Origin: Rhodospirillaceae bacterium | GTDB taxonomy: Bacteria; Pseudomonadota; Alphaproteobacteria; Dongiales; Dongiaceae | Assembly (NCBI GenBank): GCA_008012315.1 | Contig: SSEL01000011.1 | Span: 1-64,000, forward strand | Direction of reading: 5' to 3' | Length of the DNA: 64,000 bases | In this document: piece after piece, positions 35,123-44,762 of the stretch | Layout: each line of letters begins with the position of its first letter | How positions within the stretch are numbered: position 1 is the stretch's first letter | Position numbers and translations under genes: made by a program | The notes under the pieces: generated by a model | What the model was told of the DNA's origin: nothing | Databases searched by the model: none | What the model saw: only the letters and a program-made list of their open reading frames with translations

Positions 35123-35536
35123 TTGGCCGGCGGCGTTTCCAGACCGTCGCCGGTCAGCACCGGATTAGCCTGCCGTTGCCCGCGCTGCGGGCGCGGCAGG
35201 CTTTTTTCCGGCTTCCTGACACTGGTCGAGCGTTGCGAGGTTTGTCAGCTTGACCTGCGGGTAGCCGATAGCGGCGACGGGCCGGCGGTTTTCGTTATCT
35301 TCATCGTCCTCGCCATTGCGGTTCCCTTCGCCTTTGCCATCTGGGCGTGGTTCGACTGGCCGGCCTGGCTGGTCATGGTATTGACCTCGATCCTGGTGCT
35401 CGGCGGTTCGCTTGGCCTGTTGCGGCCGGCTAAAGCTATTCTCGTCGCCCTGCAATTTTGGCATCGCCCCCAGAACAGCTTTCACCAAAGCGGCGGCAGC
35501 GGTCGCGGCACCATCGACCATGCCAACGACGATTGA
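35123..35536 (+). CDS. DUF983 membrane protein
   Basis: 137 aa. N-terminal zinc-ribbon-like pattern CRCPRCGRGRLF then CEVCQLDL, followed by two membrane helices (VFVIFIVLAIAVPFAFAIWA; LVMVLTSILVLGGSLGLL). DUF983 genes routinely sit between subunit III and surf1 in alphaproteobacteria, suggesting a part in oxidase biogenesis. It uses TTG as start, with GGGGA about 10 nt upstream. Confidence 0.85.
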   Translation: MAGGVSRPSPVSTGLACRCPRCGRGRLFSGFLTLVERCEVCQLDLRVADSGDGPAVFVIFIVLAIAVPFAFAIWAWFDWPAWLVMVLTSILVLGGSLGLLRPAKAILVALQFWHRPQNSFHQSGGSGRGTIDHANDD

Positions 35537-35547
35537 GATTTAAAGAC

Positions 35548-36273
35548 ATGTGGCTATCGCGGCTGAAATTCCGTCCCACTCTCGGGCCCACCCTTTTTAC
35601 GGTGCCGGCCGTCCTGATCATGGTCGGCCTTTCGATCTGGCAGGTGCAGCGCCTGCACTGGAAAGAAGGCCTGATCGCCGACCGCCAGGCCCGCGTCACC
35701 GCCGCGCCGGTTGCGTTGCCGGCCGCCGGCAGAGATCTCGGCACGGCGGAGTATCGCCGGGTGAGCCTGACGGGCCAGTACCAGCACGACCATGAGCTTT
35801 ACCTGGCGGCACGGTCCATGAACGGCAATGTCGGCTATCACATCATGACGCCCTTCGTCCTGCAAAGCGGCGAGACCGTGCTGGTCGATCGCGGCTGGGT
35901 GCCGACGGAAAAGAAACTGCCGGAATCGCGCGAGGCGGGGCAACAGGCAGGCACGGTGACGGTCGATGGTGTCGTGCGCCTCTCGCAGCAGAAGGCCTGG
36001 ATGCAGCCGGATAACGAACCGGATCAGAATGTCTGGTTCTTCATCGATCTGCCGGCCATGGCCAAGCATCTGGAGGCGCCGACGATGCGCCAGGATATCT
36101 ATGTCGATGCCGGCCCGGCGCCGGTGCCCGGCGGCTATCCGCTGGGTGGGCAGACTCATATCAATCTGCCCAATGACCATCTGCAATATGCCATCACCTG
36201 GGCGTTGCTGGCGGGCGCCTTGATCGTCATCTATATTCTCTATCACCTGCGACTGCAGCGGGAGCAGCAATGA
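35548..36273 (+). CDS. surf1: SURF1 family oxidase assembly protein
   Basis: 241 aa, with a membrane helix at each end (about 12-32: TLFTVPAVLIMVGLSIWQVQ; about 215-235: YAITWALLAGALIVIYILYH) and a periplasmic domain between. Motifs: YRRVSLTGQYQHDHELYL, LVDRGWVPTEKK, and LPNDHLQYAITWALLA. SURF1 supplies heme A to subunit I. The start at 35548 is 12 nt after the DUF983 stop. The last four bases overlap the next gene (ATGA). Confidence 0.94.
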   Translation: MWLSRLKFRPTLGPTLFTVPAVLIMVGLSIWQVQRLHWKEGLIADRQARVTAAPVALPAAGRDLGTAEYRRVSLTGQYQHDHELYLAARSMNGNVGYHIMTPFVLQSGETVLVDRGWVPTEKKLPESREAGQQAGTVTVDGVVRLSQQKAWMQPDNEPDQNVWFFIDLPAMAKHLEAPTMRQDIYVDAGPAPVPGGYPLGGQTHINLPNDHLQYAITWALLAGALIVIYILYHLRLQREQQ

Positions 36274-37769
36274 CCGTCCTGGACGCCTATAAAGACCTGG
36301 AAACGCGTTTCCGACGCTGGTCGGCCCTGCGCGAGGCAGCCGGCATGCTGACCTGGGACATGGCGGCGGTAATGCCGGAAGGTGGGCATGGCGCGCGGTC
36401 GGAGCAATTGGCGGCGCTGGATGTCGTCAGCCATGAAATGCTGACGGCGCCAGAAACCGGCGAGCTTCTGGCGGCGGCCGGGGAGAGCAATACGCTCGAT
36501 GCCTGGCAGGCGGCGAATCTTGCCGAGATGCAGCGGCTTTATGTTCACGCAACGGCGCTGGACAGCGATCTGGTCGAGGCCCTGACCAAAGCCTGCACGA
36601 CGTGTGAAGGCGTATGGCGCAAGGCGCGGCCGGCGGCGGATTTCGCCGAGGTAAAGCCCTATCTGCAGGAAGTCCTTTCCCTGACCCGCCAAGCGGCGGC
36701 GGCGAAAGCCGAGCGGCTCGGCTGCTCGCCTTATGAAGCCTTGATGGATCAATACGAGCCGGGTGCCAAGGTCGCGGCGATCGATGCGATCTTTGCCGAT
36801 TACGCGGCTTTCCTGCCGGCCTTTCTCGCCGAGGTGCTGGACCATCAAGCGAGGCAACAGCCGCCGGTCGAACCGCGCGGGCCGTTCGCGCTTGAAAAGC
36901 AAAAAGAGCTCGGCCAGCGCATCATGGCGACCATGGGCTTTGATTTCACCCATGGCCGTCTCGATACCAGCCTGCATCCGTTTTGCGGCGGCACGCCGGA
37001 CGATATCCGCATCACCACGCGCTATGACGAAAGCCAGTTCGTCTATGCCTTGATGGGCATCATCCATGAAACCGGCCATGCGCTCTATGAGCGCCAGTTG
37101 CCGGTCGATTGGCGCTTGCAGCCGGTCGGCCAGGCGCGCGGCATGACCGTGCATGAAAGCCAGTCGCTGCTGATGGAGATGCAGGCCTGCCGCAGCGAGG
37201 CCTTCTGCAGCTATCTTTCGCCGCTTCTGATGGAAACCTTTCGGGGTCACGAGGCGGCCTTCGCCCCGGATAATCTGCGCCGGCTCTATACCCGTGTGAA
37301 GCCGGGCTTCATCCGGGTCGATGCCGATGAAGTCACCTATCCGGCGCATGTCATCCTGCGCTATCGCCTGGAACAGGCCCTGATCGCTGGCGATTTGAGC
37401 CTGGATGATCTGCCGGGCGCCTGGAATGACGGTTTCAAGGCCTTGCTGGGGCTCGACGTTCCCAGCGACCGTGAGGGCTGCTTGCAGGATATCCATTGGT
37501 ATGACGGCGCCTTCGGTTATTTCCCCTGCTACAGCCTGGGGGCCATGACGGCGGCGCAGATTTTCGCCGCGGCCGTCGCTGCCAAGCCGGAAATCCCGGC
37601 GGCGATCGGGCGGGGCGATTTCGCGCCGCTGCGGGGCTGGCTGGCGACGAACGTCCACGGCTTGGGATCCAGCCTGTCGACGCCGGAAATCGTAACCCGG
37701 GCGACTGGCCGGCCGCTGGATATCGCCGTCTTCAAGAACCACCTGCGGCAACGTTACCTGGCCGGCTGA
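36270..37769 (+). CDS. M32 family metallocarboxypeptidase
   Basis: 499 aa, cytoplasmic. Zinc motif GIIHETGHALYERQLP (HExxH) near residue 265, then GMTVHESQSLLMEMQACRS supplying the downstream Glu ligand, and YPAHVILRYRLEQAL. M32 enzymes remove C-terminal residues from peptides. The start overlaps the SURF1 stop by four bases, so it is translationally coupled to the oxidase operon, although no functional link is known. Confidence 0.93.
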   Translation: MTVLDAYKDLETRFRRWSALREAAGMLTWDMAAVMPEGGHGARSEQLAALDVVSHEMLTAPETGELLAAAGESNTLDAWQAANLAEMQRLYVHATALDSDLVEALTKACTTCEGVWRKARPAADFAEVKPYLQEVLSLTRQAAAAKAERLGCSPYEALMDQYEPGAKVAAIDAIFADYAAFLPAFLAEVLDHQARQQPPVEPRGPFALEKQKELGQRIMATMGFDFTHGRLDTSLHPFCGGTPDDIRITTRYDESQFVYALMGIIHETGHALYERQLPVDWRLQPVGQARGMTVHESQSLLMEMQACRSEAFCSYLSPLLMETFRGHEAAFAPDNLRRLYTRVKPGFIRVDADEVTYPAHVILRYRLEQALIAGDLSLDDLPGAWNDGFKALLGLDVPSDREGCLQDIHWYDGAFGYFPCYSLGAMTAAQIFAAAVAAKPEIPAAIGRGDFAPLRGWLATNVHGLGSSLSTPEIVTRATGRPLDIAVFKNHLRQRYLAG

Positions 37770-37884
37770 CGGCTGGAACAGCTGCGGAACATCCGGCGGC
37801 ACGGCTCGCTGCCGGTTGCCTATTTCGTCGCCGCATCAGTGGACTGACCATTTCTCATTGGCCTTAGCGGCGACTTGCACCGAA

Positions 37885-37909
37885 CATGCCCATTACTAGG
37901 TTGGGCATG
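37885..37909 (+). promoter_or_regulatory. Inverted repeat upstream of thrC
   Basis: CATGCCCA (37885-37892) and TGGGCATG (37902-37909) with a 9-nt spacer, immediately before the AAGAGGA ribosome site of thrC. It could be an operator or an RNA hairpin affecting thrC initiation. I do not recognise it as a known element. Confidence 0.35.
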
Positions 37910-37929
37910 CTGTTAAGAGGATTGATCCT

Positions 37930-39336
37930 GTGCGTTACATCAGTACCCGCGGCGCGGCGCCGGCATTGGAATTCGACGACGTTCTCCTGGCCGGCCTAGC
38001 GCGTGACGGTGGCCTCTATGTGCCAGAAACCTGGCCCAGCCTGACGACGGAAGCGGTGCGCGATTTGCAGGGCAAGTCCTATGCCGATATCGCCGTCGCG
38101 GTCATGCAGCCTTTTCTCATTGGCGAGACCGGGGGCAAGATCGGCGCGGATGATTTCACCGCCATGGTCAAGGATGCCTATGCCGCTTTCCGTCACCAGG
38201 CCGTCGTACCGCTGAAGCAGATCGACCAGTCGCTCTGGCTGATGGAGCTGTTCCATGGCCCGACCCTGGCTTTCAAGGATGTCGCGCTGCAACTGGTCGG
38301 CCGTCTTTACGACCACGTTCTGAAGGCTCGCAAGCAGCGTGTGACGATCATCGGTGCGACCTCCGGCGATACCGGCTCGGCGGCGCTGGAAGCCTGCCGC
38401 GATCGCGACGCCATCGACATCTTCATCCTGCACCCGAAGGGCCGCGTGTCGGAGGTGCAGCGCCGTCAGATGACGACGATCGATTCCGCCAATGTGTTCA
38501 ACATCGCGCTCGAAGGCACCTTCGACGATTGCCAGGATATGGTGAAGGCGATGTTCAACGATCACGCCTTCCGCGACCGTGTGAACATGTCGGCGGTGAA
38601 TTCCATCAACTGGGCGCGGGTGATGGCCCAGATCGTCTATTACGTCGCTGGCGCGGTGGCGCTCGGTGCACCCGACCGGCGTATCGGCTTCTCGGTGCCC
38701 AGCGGCAATTTTGGCAATGTCTATGCGGGCTATGGCGCCCGGCAGATGGGTCTGGATATCGCACCGTTCATCATCGGCTCGAACCGCAACGACATCCTGG
38801 CGCGCTTCTTCAATACCGCGGCGATGCAGATCACCGAGGTCGAGCCGAGCCTCAGCCCGTCGATGGATATTCAAGTCTCCAGCAATCTCGAAAGGCTGCT
38901 GTTCGATCTTTATGGCCGCGACGGTCAGGCGCTGGCGGCGGCTATGGGCGATTTCCGCAAGGCCGGACGGCTGACGGCGCCGCAGCAGAGCTGGAAGCAG
39001 GTCGAGACCCTGTTCGCGGCCGCTGCCTTCGACGATACGGCGACCTTGGCGGCGATGGGCGATCTTTATAAGCGGACCGGCGAATTGATCGATCCGCACA
39101 GCGCCATCGGCATTGCCGCCGCCGAAGCCAAGCGGACAGATCCGGAAATCCCCATCATTGCCCTGGCAACCGCCCATCCGGCAAAATTCCCGGATGCGGT
39201 GCAGCGGGCGACCGGCCGGCGGCCGGACTTGCCGGATCACCTCGCCGACCTTTACGATCGGCCTGAGCGCATGACGGTTCTGCCCAACGATCTCGAGCGC
39301 GTGAAGGATTTCGTGCTCGCGAGCCGGCGGAATTAG
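37930..39336 (+). CDS. thrC: Threonine synthase
   Basis: 468 aa, PLP enzyme converting O-phosphohomoserine to threonine. PLP-lysine region HGPTLAFKDVALQLVGRL, phosphate-binding GATSGDTGSAALEACR, and VPSGNFGNVYAGYGARQMG. The N terminus MRYISTRGAAPALEFDDVLLAGLARDGGL (read in parts) is typical of the proteobacterial type. Start codon is GTG 37930 with AAGAGGA 7 nt upstream. Homoserine kinase (thrB) is 8 kb away on the other strand. Confidence 0.96.
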   Translation: MRYISTRGAAPALEFDDVLLAGLARDGGLYVPETWPSLTTEAVRDLQGKSYADIAVAVMQPFLIGETGGKIGADDFTAMVKDAYAAFRHQAVVPLKQIDQSLWLMELFHGPTLAFKDVALQLVGRLYDHVLKARKQRVTIIGATSGDTGSAALEACRDRDAIDIFILHPKGRVSEVQRRQMTTIDSANVFNIALEGTFDDCQDMVKAMFNDHAFRDRVNMSAVNSINWARVMAQIVYYVAGAVALGAPDRRIGFSVPSGNFGNVYAGYGARQMGLDIAPFIIGSNRNDILARFFNTAAMQITEVEPSLSPSMDIQVSSNLERLLFDLYGRDGQALAAAMGDFRKAGRLTAPQQSWKQVETLFAAAAFDDTATLAAMGDLYKRTGELIDPHSAIGIAAAEAKRTDPEIPIIALATAHPAKFPDAVQRATGRRPDLPDHLADLYDRPERMTVLPNDLERVKDFVLASRRN

Positions 39337-39354
39337 TAATTATTTCATGGTGTT

Positions 39355-40695
39355 ATGAGGAAGACGAAACTGACTAAGACATCTGGTACGACGACCCGTA
39401 TGACCAAGCCCTCGAACGGCGCGGCCATGGATGCCGCCTCCACGGTTCGCATCACCACACTGCCGAACGGTTTCCGCATCGCCACCGACCGCATGGATTC
39501 GGTAGAGACCGTGGCGATCGGCATCTGGGCTGCGGTCGGGACGCGCCACGAACCGGCGGAACATAACGGTGTCGCGCATCTCCTGGAGCATATGGCGTTC
39601 AAAGGCACGAAGCGGCGCAGCGCGCGGGACATCGTCGTCGAGATCGAAGCGGTCGGCGGTTATCTCAATGCCTATACCGGCCGCGAACAGACGGCCTATT
39701 ACGCCCGTGTCCTGGCCGAGGATGTGCCACTGGCGGTCGATATCATCGCCGATATCATCCAGAACTCGACCTATGAGGAAGCCGAATTGGCGCGGGAACG
39801 CGCCGTCGTGCTGCAGGAGATTGGTCAGGCCGAGGACACGCCGGACGATATCATCTTCGATCACTTCCAGGAAATCGCCTATCCCGACCAGGCGATGGGC
39901 CGGCCGGTTCTGGGGCGCGCTGACATCGTGCGCGATCTGCCGCGCGATGTGGTGGCAGGCTATCTGGAAAGCCGCTATCGCGCCGACCAGATGGTGCTCT
40001 GCGCGGCCGGCAAGGTCGATCACGATGCGCTGGTCGATCTGGCGATCAAGGCCTTCGACCGTCTGCCGACCGGCGCGCGGCCGATCCTCGAAGCGCCGGA
40101 TTATCGCGGCGGTGATCTCAGGCTCAATCGCGATCTCGAACAGGTGCATGTGGCCTTGGGCTTCGATGGCGTGGCCCAGGACCATCCCGATTATTACACC
40201 GCATCGGTGATGTCGCAGCTTTTCGGCGGCGGCATGTCCTCGCGGCTGTTCCTCGAGGTCCGTGAAAAGCGCGGCCTCGTCTACAGCATCAACAGCTTTT
40301 CCACCTCCTTCGATGATTGCGGGTTATTCGGCGTCTATGCCGGCACCGGCGAAGAGGAAGTCGGTGAGATGATGCCGGTGATCTGCGATGAGTTGGCGCG
40401 TCTGCCGGACGATCTCAACGACGAAGAGGTCGTGCGCTCGGCGGCGCAGTTGAAAGCCGGCACGCTGATGTCGCGGGAAAAGACCAGTGCCCGCTGCGAA
40501 CAGCTCGCCAATCAGGTGCTGGTTTTTGATCGCGCGATTCCGGTGCAGGAGATCGTTTCGAAGATCGATGCGGTGACCCCTGACGAGATCCGGCGCATTA
40601 CCCGGCAGTTTCTTGCCTCACCGCCGACTTTGGTCACGCTCGGCCCGATCGGACGGGTGATGCCCTACGACGATCTGCGGAAGCGCTTGTCCTGA
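39355..40695 (+). CDS. M16 family zinc peptidase (processing-protease-like)
   Basis: 446 aa. Inverted zinc motif HLLEHMAFKGTKRRS (HxxEH) with the downstream Glu in ELARERAVVLQEIGQ, and the C-terminal substrate-binding RLFLEVREKRGLVYSINSF region. Related to mitochondrial processing peptidase beta and bacterial PqqL/YmxG. No signal peptide, so probably cytoplasmic. The start is uncertain: ATG 39355, 39400 and 39427 are in frame and none has a clear ribosome site. Confidence 0.92.
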   Translation: MRKTKLTKTSGTTTRMTKPSNGAAMDAASTVRITTLPNGFRIATDRMDSVETVAIGIWAAVGTRHEPAEHNGVAHLLEHMAFKGTKRRSARDIVVEIEAVGGYLNAYTGREQTAYYARVLAEDVPLAVDIIADIIQNSTYEEAELARERAVVLQEIGQAEDTPDDIIFDHFQEIAYPDQAMGRPVLGRADIVRDLPRDVVAGYLESRYRADQMVLCAAGKVDHDALVDLAIKAFDRLPTGARPILEAPDYRGGDLRLNRDLEQVHVALGFDGVAQDHPDYYTASVMSQLFGGGMSSRLFLEVREKRGLVYSINSFSTSFDDCGLFGVYAGTGEEEVGEMMPVICDELARLPDDLNDEEVVRSAAQLKAGTLMSREKTSARCEQLANQVLVFDRAIPVQEIVSKIDAVTPDEIRRITRQFLASPPTLVTLGPIGRVMPYDDLRKRLS

Positions 40696-40711
40696 CGTGC
40701 GGGGCGGCGGC

Positions 40712-41320
40712 ATGTTCGGAAAAGGGCCCCATTTCGCACCGCCGCCACCTCTGCTGAGAAACGAGCGGGTTTATCTGCGTCCGCCGCAATTCCGCGACTT
40801 CCGGCAATGGGCGCGGTTGCGCGGCGATAGCCAGGCTTTTCTCGAACCTTGGGAACCCAGTTGGGGCGAGGAGGCCTTAAGCCGTGCGACCTATCGCGAT
40901 CGGACAACGCGGATGGCGCGCGACTGGCGCGCCGATGTCGCCTACAGCTTCCACGTTTTCGAGCGCACGAATGACCGGCTGGTCGGCGGCGTCAATCTCA
41001 ACAGCGTGCGGCGCGGGGTCGCCCAGGCGGCCAGCATCGGCTACTGGCTCGGGCAGCAATATGCCCGGCAGGGCCTGATGTCCGCCGCCTTGGCGCTGGT
41101 GCTGCCATTTGCTTTTCATGATTTGCATCTGCACCGGCTTGAAGCTGCCTGTCTCGGGGGCAACGACGCCAGCCGCACCCTGCTGCATAAATTCGGCTTC
41201 CAGCCGATCGGCATCGCCCATAGCTGCCTGAAGATCAACGGCTTCTGGCAGGATCACATGCTGTTCGATTTGATCATGGAAAACCTGCTGGTCTCACGCG
41301 GCATGGCGGAGGCGCGGTAA
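40712..41320 (+). CDS. GNAT N-acetyltransferase (RimJ/RimL-like)
   Basis: 202 aa. RVYLRPPQFRDFRQWARLRGDS at the N terminus, LVGGVNLNSVRRGVAQAASIGYWL core strand, ARQGLMSAALALVLPFAFHDL acetyl-CoA loop and NDASRTLLHKFGFQPIGIA are typical of RimJ-type ribosomal-protein N-acetyltransferases. The specific target is unknown. ATG 40712 is preceded by GGGGCGG; GTG 40697 is an alternative. It follows the M16 gene closely and likely shares its transcript. Confidence 0.9.
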   Translation: MFGKGPHFAPPPPLLRNERVYLRPPQFRDFRQWARLRGDSQAFLEPWEPSWGEEALSRATYRDRTTRMARDWRADVAYSFHVFERTNDRLVGGVNLNSVRRGVAQAASIGYWLGQQYARQGLMSAALALVLPFAFHDLHLHRLEAACLGGNDASRTLLHKFGFQPIGIAHSCLKINGFWQDHMLFDLIMENLLVSRGMAEAR

Positions 41321-41337
41321 GGAGTTCGAATGTCGGT

Positions 41338-41371
41338 GAGAAATCAGGCGCGACGAGAAATCAGGCGCGAC
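41338..41371. repeat. 17-bp tandem duplication at the 3' end of yqgE
   Basis: Two exact 17-bp copies, GAGAAATCAGGCGCGAC, at 41338-41354 and 41355-41371. The right-hand copy contains the yqgE stop codon (TCA on this strand, 41361-41363) and the last codons; the left copy lies outside the gene. A recent slippage duplication that leaves the protein unchanged. Confidence 0.85.
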
Positions 41372-41936
41372 CGGCGTCGCTTGAAAGAAGCTTGTAATCG
41401 ACACCCAGCTTACCGATCGAACGCTCCCATTTATCCGTGAGCTGATCGTCGAAAATGAGATCGTCATCGGCCGGAACACAGAGCCAGGCATTGGCCTGGA
41501 TTTCCGCGTCCAGTTGGCCGGGTCCCCAGCCGGCATAGCCCAAAGCCAGCAACCTGCGTCGGGGGCCGCTGCCGGCGGCGATATCGCGCAGGATATCGAT
41601 GGTCGCGGTCAGGCCGACATGCTCACCGACCTGCAGGGTGGCATCTTCCTGGTAGTCGGCGGAATGGAGCACGAAACCCCGGCCGGTCTCCACCGGACCG
41701 CCACTGCGGATGCGGATATGGTCGCCATCAACGAGGCCGTCGATGCCAAGTTGTTCCAGGAGATCCGGGAAGGTGAGGGAACCGACCAGCCGATTGATCA
41801 CCAGGCCCATGGCCCCGTCACCGGTATGGGCGCAGACATAAATAACTGTCCGGGAAAAGCGGGCATCCCGCATCTGTGGCATGGCGACCAGGAGTTGGCC
41901 GGTCATAAAGCCTTGATGTAAAAGCCCTCTGGTCAT
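41361..41936 (-). CDS. YqgE/AlgH family protein
   Basis: 191 aa, soluble. Family motifs: TGQLLVAMPQMRDARFSRTV near the N terminus, GAMGLVINRLV, GGPVETGRGFVLH, and LLALGYAGWGPGQLDAEIQ near residue 130. Widely conserved in proteobacteria with no firmly established function; once linked to alginate regulation. It converges with the acetyltransferase gene. Confidence 0.92.
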   Translation of the reverse strand: MTRGLLHQGFMTGQLLVAMPQMRDARFSRTVIYVCAHTGDGAMGLVINRLVGSLTFPDLLEQLGIDGLVDGDHIRIRSGGPVETGRGFVLHSADYQEDATLQVGEHVGLTATIDILRDIAAGSGPRRRLLALGYAGWGPGQLDAEIQANAWLCVPADDDLIFDDQLTDKWERSIGKLGVDYKLLSSDAGRA

Positions 41937-42099
41937 TGGCTAAATGTAATTCCCTTGGCCCGTGGCGACAAGATGGCACGCCTCTAATATTCCCGTGAGT
42001 GGTCGGCGGCCAAGTGGCGTATAAGCCTCGTTAGGCATGTAATGTGCCAAGCATCTGATAGATAATGGGTCCAAGTGATTGGCAAATGGTGAATCCGGT

Positions 42100-44121
42100 A
42101 TGATCCGAGGCGTATGGAACAGGAAGGCGGTCAATCGGCTGCTGGCGGGATTTGTCCTGCTGGCGGCAGCGATCCAGGTTTGTCCGGCGCCGGCTCGCGC
42201 GGAAACCGAGACCGTGTCCAGTGAAACCGTCACCACCGACCAGACGACGGTAAGGCTGATCTCGGCGGTGACCGGGACCGGCGATCTGACATCGATCCCG
42301 CTCGGATTGCAATTCACACTAAAACCTGGCTGGAAGACCTATTGGCGGAGTCCCGGTGATGCCGGTTATGCCCTGACCATCGATTACCAGGGCTCGCGCA
42401 ACTTGGCAGGGGCGGATATCGCTTGGCCGGCGCCCCATCGCTTTCAACTTTTCGGATTGCAAACCTTCGGCTACAGCAACGAAGTTGTGTTTCCGATTTC
42501 CGCCCGGCCGCAGGAGCCCGGCCAGCCGATGACGATCCGCGCGCAGGTCAGCTATCTGGTCTGCGAGACGGTTTGTATTCCTTATACCGCCAATCTGACC
42601 TTGGCCATGCCCGCAGCGCCGGCCGATCTCAGCGACGATGCGCCCTTGATCAACAAATTCCGGTCCCTGGTGCCGGGTGATGGCGCGCGTGCCGGCATGC
42701 GCTTGACCCAGTTCGGCACCACGACCGATGGCCGGTTGGTCGCCGATCTCGCCTCGGACGGGCAACGTTTCGCAATGCCGGATATCGTGATCGAGGGACC
42801 GGCCGGTTTCGAGTTCGGTGCGCCGAACGCGGAAATCTCCGACGAAGGCATGCGGGCGCGGCTGATCGTGCCGGTGACGCGGACCGACAAGGCGCCGAAG
42901 CTGAGCGAAAGCGACCTGACCATCACGGTGGTCGATGGTGATCGGGCACTGGAGCAGAAGGTCCGCCCCAGCGTGACCGGCATCATTGCCGACAGCGACG
43001 CGGTCGGCTGGGCGCGCTGGGTACATCTAGTGCCGATTCTCGCCATCGCCCTGTTCGGCGGCCTGATCCTCAATGTCATGCCCTGTGTCTTGCCGGTCCT
43101 GGCCTTAAAGCTTGCCGGTGTCGCCGATCACGCGGGTGCCGATCGCCGTACCATTCGTCTCAGCTTTGTCGCGACTGCTGCCGGCGTGCTGGCGGCCTTT
43201 TTGCTGCTTGCCTTGGCGCTGGTCGGGTTGAAAGCGGTGGGGGCCACGATCGGCTGGGGCATTCAATTTCAGCAGCCGATTTTCCTTGTGCTTCTGATCC
43301 TGGTCTGCCTGACCTTCGCCGCCAATCTCACCGGCTGGTTTGAGATTCCACTGCCGGCCTTCATCGGTTCGGCCGGCGAGGCGCTGGATAAGTCCAGCAC
43401 CGGTGCACTCGGCAAGTCCTTCCTGACTGGCATGCTGGCGACCTTGATGGCGACGCCCTGTTCGGCGCCTTTTGTCGGCACCGCTGTCGGCTTTGCCCTG
43501 GCGCGCGGCGCCGACGATATCCTGCTGATCTTCGCCATGCTCGGTCTTGGGCTGGCGCTGCCTTACATCGTGGTGGCGCTGCTGCCGGGGATGATTGCCT
43601 GGCTGCCGAAGCCCGGCCGCTGGATGCTGTGGCTGAAACGGGTCCTGGCGCTCGCCTTGATCGGCTCGGCTCTGTGGCTCGGTTCGATCCTGGCGATCCA
43701 GCTTGGCCTGCTGCCGGGACAGCAGGCGGAAGCGAGCCGCGACAGCGCCATCACCTGGCAACCCTTCGAGGAGGCGCGCATCGCACCCCTGGTGCATGAC
43801 GGCAAAGTGGTTTTCGTCGATGTGACGGCGGCCTGGTGCGTGACCTGCCAGGCCAATAAACGGCTGGTGACGGATCGCCAGCCGGTCGCCGGTCAATTGC
43901 AGCAGCCCGGTGTCGTCGCCATGCAGGCGGATTGGACCAAGCCGGACGACAAGATCGCCCGCTATCTGGCCGATCACGGCCGCTACGGTATTCCCTTCAA
44001 CATCGTCTACGGCCCCGGGGCACCGCTGGGAATCGTCTTGCCGGAGTTGCTGACGAGCGATGCTGTCGTTGCGGCGTTGCAACGGGCAGGGGCCGGTTCA
44101 TCGGCGTCAATCAAGCCGTAG
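42100..44121 (+). CDS. DsbD/ScsB-type thiol:disulfide interchange protein
   Basis: 673 aa. Signal peptide (ending PAPARA), an N-terminal periplasmic domain with a Cys pair in YLVCETVCIPY, a central membrane domain of eight or so helices with redox Cys in LNVMPCVLPVLALK and MATPCSAPFVGTA, and a C-terminal thioredoxin domain with AAWCVTCQANK. Electrons pass from cytoplasmic thioredoxin through the membrane to periplasmic partners. The extended N-terminal domain suggests ScsB rather than the CcdA type. ATG 42100 was chosen for the signal peptide and GGTGA upstream. Confidence 0.93.
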   Translation: MIRGVWNRKAVNRLLAGFVLLAAAIQVCPAPARAETETVSSETVTTDQTTVRLISAVTGTGDLTSIPLGLQFTLKPGWKTYWRSPGDAGYALTIDYQGSRNLAGADIAWPAPHRFQLFGLQTFGYSNEVVFPISARPQEPGQPMTIRAQVSYLVCETVCIPYTANLTLAMPAAPADLSDDAPLINKFRSLVPGDGARAGMRLTQFGTTTDGRLVADLASDGQRFAMPDIVIEGPAGFEFGAPNAEISDEGMRARLIVPVTRTDKAPKLSESDLTITVVDGDRALEQKVRPSVTGIIADSDAVGWARWVHLVPILAIALFGGLILNVMPCVLPVLALKLAGVADHAGADRRTIRLSFVATAAGVLAAFLLLALALVGLKAVGATIGWGIQFQQPIFLVLLILVCLTFAANLTGWFEIPLPAFIGSAGEALDKSSTGALGKSFLTGMLATLMATPCSAPFVGTAVGFALARGADDILLIFAMLGLGLALPYIVVALLPGMIAWLPKPGRWMLWLKRVLALALIGSALWLGSILAIQLGLLPGQQAEASRDSAITWQPFEEARIAPLVHDGKVVFVDVTAAWCVTCQANKRLVTDRQPVAGQLQQPGVVAMQADWTKPDDKIARYLADHGRYGIPFNIVYGPGAPLGIVLPELLTSDAVVAALQRAGAGSSASIKP

Positions 44122-44221
44122 CCGTCAAATCATCACCGACAGGTTGGTCAGCGGACTTGGCTTTGACCGCCGGCTTGCCTATCTTGGCGGCATTGCGACA
44201 AGTCTCAGAAAGGACCAGGCT

Positions 44222-44704
44222 ATGAGCATCAAGGTTGGCGATCGCATCCCCAATGTCACGCTGAAATACATGGACAAGGACGGCATGCAGACAGTCAGCA
44301 CGAATGACCTTTTCCAGGGGAAAAAGGTCGTGCTTTTCGCGTTGCCGGGTGCCTTCACGCCGACCTGTTCGGCCAAGCATCTGCCGGGTTTCGTAACCCA
44401 TTCCGCGGCGATCCGGGAAAAGGGTATCGATACCGTCGCCTGCCTGTCGGTCAATGATGCTTTCGTCATGGATGCCTGGGGCAAGCAGCAGAATGCCGAA
44501 GACAAGGTGCTGATGCTGGCCGATGGCAATGGCGATTTTTCCAAGGCGGTTGGCCTGACGATGGACGGTACGGCCTATGGCATGGGCTTGCGTGCCTGCC
44601 GCTATGCCATGGTGGTGGATGATGGCGAGGTGAAGGCCTTGCATGTCGAAGCGCCCGGCGCTTTCGAGGTTTCCAGCGCCGAAGCCGTGCTGAAAGTGCT
44701 CTAA
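44222..44704 (+). CDS. Peroxiredoxin (Prx5/AhpC-like, type II)
   Basis: 160 aa. Peroxidatic Cys in FALPGAFTPTCSAKHLPGF, with DTVACLSVNDAFVMDAWG and MGLRACRYAMVVDDGEV typical of the Prx5 subfamily. It reduces hydroperoxides in the cytoplasm using glutaredoxin or thioredoxin. AAGGA lies 8 nt before ATG 44222. It lies 100 nt after the DsbD-like gene and may share thiol chemistry with it. Confidence 0.95.
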   Translation: MSIKVGDRIPNVTLKYMDKDGMQTVSTNDLFQGKKVVLFALPGAFTPTCSAKHLPGFVTHSAAIREKGIDTVACLSVNDAFVMDAWGKQQNAEDKVLMLADGNGDFSKAVGLTMDGTAYGMGLRACRYAMVVDDGEVKALHVEAPGAFEVSSAEAVLKVL

Positions 44705-44762
44705 GATCACTGTGTCCCGTAATGGGGCGGTGGCATGGCTGCCGCCCCATTCTGATTCCCCG

